Below, piece by piece: positions 58,761 through 64,000 of a stretch of 64,000 nt of DNA. Each line of letters opens with the position of its first letter. Position 1 is the stretch's first letter. Below the pieces are notes generated by a model, which was not told the DNA's origin, searched no databases, and worked only from the letters and a program-made list of their open reading frames with translations. The position numbers and the translations under genes are program-made. This DNA is from Dromiciops gliroides (lineage: Eukaryota; Chordata; Mammalia; Microbiotheria; Microbiotheriidae), in NCBI RefSeq assembly GCF_019393635.1, contig NC_057862.1, positions 264,196,441 through 264,260,440 of the forward strand, read 5' to 3'.

Positions 58761-60330
58761 TAACACTCATTTATTAAGTAGTTGCAATGTGACAAGAATT
58801 GAGCAAAGTGCTGAGGATAAACAAAAGTTGAACAACCTTTACTCTCAAATTACTTAAATTTTCTTGGGGGAAATATGTATATAAATAAGTGGAAACAATA
58901 TATAAAATAAATATAAGGAATGCTGGGTTTGAATCAAAAAGTCTCATCTTCATGAGTTGAAATTTGGCCTCAGATAGATGTGCAACCCCTGTTTGCCTCA
59001 GTTTCTTCATTTGTAAAATGCCCTGGAGTAGCAAACCTGCCAAATACTAGTCCCTGCTAAGAAAACCTCTAATGGGTTGATGAAGAGTCTGAAGAACTGA
59101 AACAAATGAATATCAACAACAATTCTGGGATGGAGCACACTAGTAGCTGGAGGAAAACAGGCAAGGCTTCACATATGGGATGGTGCTTGAAAATAGCTTT
59201 GAAGGAATCAAGGAACAAAAAGAATTGTAGATTAGGAGGGAATGTTTTCCTTGCTTAGGGGACAGTCATTGTAAAGGCATGGAAACCAGAGAATGAGTAT
59301 CATTCGTGAGGAACAGCAGGGAGGCAAGTTTAATTGGACTCTAGAATTCAGTGAGGTGATTAACATGATAAAATTTGAAAGATAATTTGGAGCTAGGTTG
59401 AGAAGAATTTTAAGTACCAAAGAGAAAAGCTTAGATCTTAGATGGTAGGGAGCAATTAAAACTTATGAACTAGGGTAGTGATAGGATCAGACAAGTGTAG
59501 TAGTGAACCAACTTTGGCAGATAAAAGATGGAGGAATAGAAATGTGAAAGATCTGAGGCAGGGAGAATAATTAAGAGGTCCAGCTAAGAGAAGACAAAGC
59601 CTTAACCAAAGGTGAGTCAAGTTAAGTGCATGTATTTGAGAGATGTTGTAGAGTAAGAAATAACATTTGAAAAAATGATTAGACACATGAAATTAGAGAG
59701 AATCAAGAAAAGAGAAATATATCTAGGTTGCAGACTTGTATGACTAGAAAAGTAGTCAGACATTCAAGAGGAGAGTTCAGAATAGTTTCGAGAAGAAAAG
59801 ATCATGAGTTCTTCTTTGTGGACATCTTGAGTGTCCTATGCTGATAGAATATCCACTTTAAATTAGCTAGTTGGAAGTATGCAGCTAGAGGTCAACAGAG
59901 AAATTAGGGGAGAATATACAGATATGGAAGTCATTCACATGGAGATAATAATTCAACACATGGGAACAAAAGAGGTCATCAATGTAGAGACTATCAAATG
60001 AGGAGATGATAGAGCCTTGGGATACACCTGAGTTAGCAAGCATTATATGTCTGAGGAACCTCCTAATGTGACTAAAAGGTCTGACCAAATAGGTTGTAGA
60101 AAAAGTAAGAGAGAACTGTGTCACAAAAACCCAGGAAAAGAGGTTTTAAGAGAAGACAGTTTTAATTGATTCAGTTAGGAAAAGGTCATAAAATTTAATA
60201 TTTAAGAGATCACTGATAACTTTGGGGACATCATATACCACTGAGTGAGGAGGTCAGAAAATAGATTACAAAGGATAGAGAAGTGAAAGGAAAGGAAGTA
60301 GAGCTATTAAATGTGAACTTTTTTTTTTTT
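58761..60330 (+). mobile_element. Ancient mammal-wide interspersed repeat, long
   Basis: Opens with 'cactcatttattaagtagtt' and continues with old-repeat phrases such as 'ggagataataattcaac' and 'gagccttgggatacacctga'. I recall this as an old mammalian repeat but cannot name it firmly. A long-form CORE-SINE sits at 58920-59125. Confidence 0.4.
58920..59125 (+). mobile_element. Long-form CORE-SINE, degraded
   Basis: 'ggcctcagatagatgtgcaa', 'tgtttgcctcagtttcttca' and a CAA-rich end match the longer marsupial SINE. Confidence 0.6.
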
Positions 60331-60576
60331 TTAAGAATTTGTAACAGAGGGAAGAAATACATAGAATGATAGCATGAAGATACTGTAGGGTCAGTGAGGC
60401 ATTTTAAGCTTGGAGCATGTTTTGCAGGCACAGAAATGTAACAATTCCCTAAGCTTCTCTGAATTGTTCTTTTTCCTATGGGTTATGTAGCAATGACATA
60501 CCCAGGGTAGGAAAACACACAGAGAGAAACTCACCCAATTCAGACTCTATGTGTGAGAAAATTCTTAATAATAGGG

Positions 60577-61246
60577 TGTTTTGGGGACTCAGAGACCCTC
60601 CCCTCCCAACACACACACACAGGAACTCTGGATGGTTTTGTAGGCCCAGCCCAGAGTCAGGAGAATTTCAAAGGAAATGTAGATCAACCTTCCTAACTAA
60701 CTAAAGGAAGTTAACTAACTTAAGACCACCTTCAAGCCATGTCAATCAATGGACTTAAATATTACTGGCCAATTAGCTTGGATCAAGGTGGAGTGAACCA
60801 CCTCTACCTGAGACAGGTTAAAAACCCTGGAGAGGGGTCTCTTGTGCTCTTGGAATGCTCTTCCCTCTCCCATGCTGCTCTCTCTCTCCTCTCTATCCAA
60901 GGTATATAAGGCTTCTGAACTTTCTGAGCCATATGGTCTATCTCTTATTAATATTTAATATTCTTTATTAAATGCTTAATGTCCCCAAACTTGTGCAGTA
61001 GCCCCTAATTTTTTTGTTTTGTTTTGTTTTGTTTTTTTTCTTTTGTGGGGCAATGAGGGTTAAGTGACTTGCCCAGGGTCACACAGCTAGTGTCAAGTGT
61101 CAGAGGCTGGATTTTAACTCAGGTCCTCCTGAATCCAAGGCCAGTGCTTTATCCATTGCGCCACCTAGCTGCCCCTGTAGCCTCTAATTTTTAAGTAACA
61201 AATATATGATAAACCCCAGCTATGTTCCCTAAAACTTGGGACTATT
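60577..61246 (+). mobile_element. LTR-like element carrying a SINE
   Basis: Begins TGTTTTGGGG, with a TATA-like 'ggtatataaggc' near 60901 and 'ttattaaatgc' near 60967. Hexamers ATAGGG flank it (60571-60576 and 61247-61252). The right end lacks a canonical CA, so ends are tentative. The U3-R-U5 layout is otherwise LTR-like. Confidence 0.55.
61015..61176 (-). mobile_element. MAR1-type CORE-SINE
   Basis: Antisense copy. 'gtagcccctaattttt' and 'gtagcctctaattttt' flank it as a duplication with one mismatch. Confidence 0.95.
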
Positions 61247-61399
61247 ATAGGGTGATCACATAAATTTTTATTCGACACATATAGCGTGCAAATTTCCACA
61301 ATCTCAAAGCCTGATTAAACAATAATTTGCATTTTGGGTAGGGTTCTAATTGACCCTGTCATCCTCAAAATGACGAGACCCCCTTTTCTCCTACTAAGC

Positions 61400-62140
61400 A
61401 GAGAATAAATGTAAAATGAATATAAGAAGGAAAAAAGTTCTTTTTCTCCTGAGGACACTGTGAATTGTCCAGTAGGTGGCAGTAGATTTGCGTGCTTTGA
61501 GGAGGGAGGTCCCTATAATTTGCAGCTCAATCTATACCTGCCCCCAGATATTTCAGAAGTTAGATACATTTATTAGAGGACATTATGTCACTGCCTCAAC
61601 ACACTCAATGAGCCCTTCTAAGGAACAGAACAAAGTTTGTTGGAGGATCCAGGTCATTCAGTGTGCACATGTGTTTCAATTCTTCCAGCTCACAAAGGGG
61701 TATGAACATGGGTGTGCTGGTAACTAACAACCAGCTCTCCAGGAAAAAGGATCAATTTTTATTTGCATTTAACATTTTCTTTATCCCTTTCTTAAATCTC
61801 AGCAATCAATGACAGAATGAATCAAGTCCTGATTTTTAGTGTCCTCTGACTTCTGAAGTAGAAATGCTCACACTGAAAAACTTAAAATCAGCTCTCTTTT
61901 GTCTGCATGAGCTCTCTCCAGCACACCCTGGACATGAAGGAACATGACTGGGATTGTGGGTAAATAATCAACATGAAATCCAGTTACAAAGAGAATGAGC
62001 AAAACATAGCCCCATAAATAAGCAGAGGGACTAAGGAACAGGCTCAAGAATCTTAAAGAAAAATATATTTATAAGAGAGAATCCAACTCTGCTCAAGATC
62101 AGAAATGACAAAGAACTGGGATACCTTCTTAATCAGAAAT
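61400..62140 (+). other. Orphan IGHV-unit upstream flank
   Basis: Parts resemble the V1 flank: a CTCF-like core in the same setting, then 'gactgggattgtgggtaaat' against 'actgggactgtggataaat' at 36096. Another part resembles V2 ('cttcttaatcagaaatgg' against 49562). The V exon, expected roughly 1.1 kb after the CTCF-like motif, is not recognisable. 62140-62600 is unrelated G/C-rich sequence and L1 follows. Confidence 0.55.
61469..61483 (+). promoter_or_regulatory. CTCF-like motif in orphan V flank
   Basis: 'ccagtaggtggcagt' fits all 15 positions of the CTCF core. Forward orientation, as at 35652. Confidence 0.6.
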
Positions 62141-62639
62141 GGTACTGGGTGCACGGTCCCAAGCTTCAGGGGGTCCAAGTTTATACATTTTAAGGAGAGG
62201 CACATTCACCACTACACTGGCCTGTGCTCTGGTCTGCAAGCAACCACAGGCCTGCTTGCCCTTTAACCTGGAACACAATCCTATTTCACTGTGGCCACAA
62301 GCTCTGGTGTGCCTGTGCCCCGCCCCCCCTCACCCCCACCTGGGCTGCCACCCAAGATTGTGACTTGAATCTGAGCATGGGCAAAACAACAGAGTCCTGT
62401 CTCGGCACCAGCAGAGACCCCTGTAAAGAGACCCCTGGCCAACCACTTGACCCCCTCATCCATGGGCTGAGTTCTAGAAGCAGCCACTGCTGCAGCTAAT
62501 TCCCAGGCTCCTCTGGGGTGGCCTGCCTGGGGCTGGATTTGCACTGGCATGGCCTGTATAGGGCTGTGCTTCACTCTCACTCTCATTCTCACAACAGATC
62601 TTTACTGCTAACCTTCTAAACCGTCTGTTTTTTAAAAAT
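62141..62639. other. No gene seen
   Basis: C-rich sequence with open frames of 74-103 codons on both strands and no recognisable domain. It could be an old LTR or internal ERV part. Confidence 0.35.
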
Positions 62640-63100
62640 TGAAAGTGTTTATATTATTTTCCCAAGTTACATGTAAATACAAATTTTGACATCAAAATTT
62701 TTTTAAGACTTTGTGTTTCAAATTCTCTTCCTCCCTCCTTCTTCCCTCCACCAATAACTCAAGCAATTCAATATAAGCTATACATGGACAGTCATGCAAA
62801 ACATTTCTACATTATCAAGGTTGTGAAAGAAAAGACAGAAACGAAACTTCAGATAAAGGAACTAACAAAAAATTATGCTTCATTCTGTATTCAGATACCA
62901 TCAGTTCTCTCTCTGTAGATGGACTACAGTTTTCCTAAGACTTTCAGAGATGTTTTGGATCTTTGCATTGCTGAAAATAACCAAGTAAATCACAGCAGAT
63001 TATTTTGCAGTATTGCTGTTATTTTGCACACAGTACATTTCACATTGAATCAGCTCATGTGGGTCTCTCTGGGTTTTTCTGATAGCATCCTACTCATCAT
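62640..63100 (-). mobile_element. L1 3' end, antisense
   Basis: 'cccaagttacatgtaaatac' (3' UTR complement) followed by 'accatcagttctctctctgt' and 'attgctgaaaataaccaagt' is the antisense L1 tail. Confidence 0.75.
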
Positions 63101-63104
63101 TCTT

Positions 63105-63290
63105 TTTCATAGTAAGCTACATTTATATAGTACTTTAAAGAGAGATTTCCTTACAATAAAGCCATGAGGTTGATTCTTGCAACAACAGTAATAGATAACA
63201 TTTATGTAGTACCTTATACATGACAAAGAATTTTCTTCACAATAGTTCAGCAGAGTAAGTACCATACCTTTTATTATCATCATCACCAAT
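63105..63290 (+). mobile_element. MIR/L3-type ancient repeats, two short pieces
   Basis: 'ctacatttatatagtacttt' and 'gataacatttatgtagtacc' are two similar starts in a row, of the kind seen in ancient MIR/L3-type repeats. Confidence 0.5.
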
Positions 63291-63440
63291 TATCATAAAT
63301 TATCATCTTCAGTCAATCCCCATCTTCATCAATTAATCATCATCATCAATCAGTCCTCATAATCAATCAATACTCATCAATCAAATCTCATCTTCACCCA
63401 CTCATCATCGATCCATCAATCAATTATCATCATGATCATC
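63291..63440 (+). repeat. Degenerate ATC/CAAT-rich simple repeat
   Basis: Irregular run of 'atcatcatc', 'tcaatcaat' and 'ctcatc' units over about 150 bp. Confidence 0.85.
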
Positions 63441-63475
63441 ATCTTACATTACTCTTACCTCTGCTTCAAAATTTT

Positions 63476-64000
63476 TTTTTCAGTTACTATTGTTAACTGT
63501 TTCCCTCCATCCTATTCCCTCCCCCATGATATATACTCTATTTTCTTTTTTCACACTATCCCTCTTCAAAATTATTTTGCTTCAGGGGCAACTAGGTGGA
63601 GCAGTGGATAAAGGACCGGTCCTGGATTCAGGAGGACCTGAGTTCAAATCCGGCCTCAGACACTTAACACTTACAAGCTGTGTGACCCTGGGCAAGTCAC
63701 TCAAACCTCATTGCCCTGCAAAAAAAAAAATTATTTTGCTTACTACTGACCCCTCCACCATGTGCTCTCCCTTTTTTCACCCTTCCCTCCTTATCCCCTT
63801 TCCTCCTATTTTCCTGCTTGGTTCCTTAGATTACTCCACCCAATCGAGTGTGTGCTATTCCCTCCTTGAGCCAACTCTGATGAGATTAAGGTCTTTGAGC
63901 CAATTCTGATGAGTATTAGGCTCATTCACTACCCTTCTTCTCCCCCATCTATTCCCCCACTCCATAAGCCCTTTCCTGCTTCTTTCATGTGGGATTTCAC
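63476..64000 (-). mobile_element. L1/HAL1 inter-ORF spacer region, antisense
   Basis: Complement of the half-LINE at 33166-33690. The left end, 'ttactattgttaactgtttc' here, matches the complement of 33665-33690, and the order is kept to the window edge. A SINE splits it at 63583. Confidence 0.85.
63583..63731 (+). mobile_element. MAR1-type CORE-SINE
   Basis: Sense copy with an A tail. 'aaaattattttgctt' on both sides is its duplication (near 63568 and 63727). Confidence 0.95.

Noticed and set aside
62139-62592. Overlapping 74-103-codon frames on both strands
   Set aside because: C-rich composition leaves few stops; no recognisable domain, start context or splice signal.
1908-63731. tRNA genes suggested by B-box-like 'gttcaaatcc' motifs
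   Set aside because: All lie in the head of CORE-SINEs, which are tRNA-derived; none folds as a standalone tRNA with an acceptor stem that I can see.

Overview
The window looks like marsupial nuclear DNA. It carries about two dozen copies of the short marsupial CORE-SINE (MAR1-type head, with the phrase 'gagttcaaatccggcctcag' in one orientation or its complement). It also has marsupial-style L1 fragments on both strands, longer CORE-SINE variants and many endogenous-retrovirus remains. The SINE subtype reminds me of Australian marsupials (dasyurid-like), but the species cannot be proved from this sequence alone. Roughly two thirds of the window is recognisable repeat.

Host genes are few. (1) On the minus strand at 9663-9774, inside a CpG-rich promoter, is the first coding exon of SPTSSA, the small subunit of serine palmitoyltransferase. 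Its second exon is not in the window. (2) On the plus strand are three immunoglobulin heavy-chain variable (IGHV, clan III/VH3-like) units. V1 (36881-37316) is intact and looks functional. V2 (50541-51594) is a pseudogene broken by three separate insertions. V3 (52860-53301) has promoter, leader, splice sites and RSS but lacks the second conserved cysteine. A fourth V-unit upstream flank without a recognisable V exon lies at about 61400-62140. All three RSSs have a 22-bp spacer. V1 and V3 share a sharply bounded tract of high identity that suggests gene conversion. No D, J or constant exons are present.

Layout: 1-9300 holds L1 pieces, SINEs and one solo LTR. 9380-10140 is the SPTSSA promoter and exon 1. 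11480-17750 holds old retrovirus-like remains, including antisense pol. 17790-26540 is an older LINE fragment, then a nearly full-length antisense L1 with several nested insertions, one of them a solo LTR. 27429-34310 is an antisense class I (gamma-like) ERV fossil, interrupted by a 2.9-kb HAL1-type half-LINE with a target-site duplication and a 300-codon ORF1. 34310-37500 holds V1. 38325-41330 is L1. 42600-47700 is a second antisense gamma-like ERV fossil with a solo LTR inside it. 48632-50405 has two more solo LTRs, the second in the V2 promoter. 50541-54100 holds V2, V3 and another solo LTR. 54460-64000 is repeats plus the orphan V flank.

The V genes would supply rearrangeable heavy-chain variable exons to B cells. 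SPTSSA is an unrelated housekeeping gene of sphingolipid synthesis. Its presence about 27 kb from V1, on the opposite strand, may mark the 5' edge of the IGH locus or an IGHV outpost. I did not find a clearly new biological system. The most unusual items are the HAL1-type element, the V1/V3 conversion tract, the triply interrupted V2, and CTCF-like motifs in V flanks and in a solo-LTR family.
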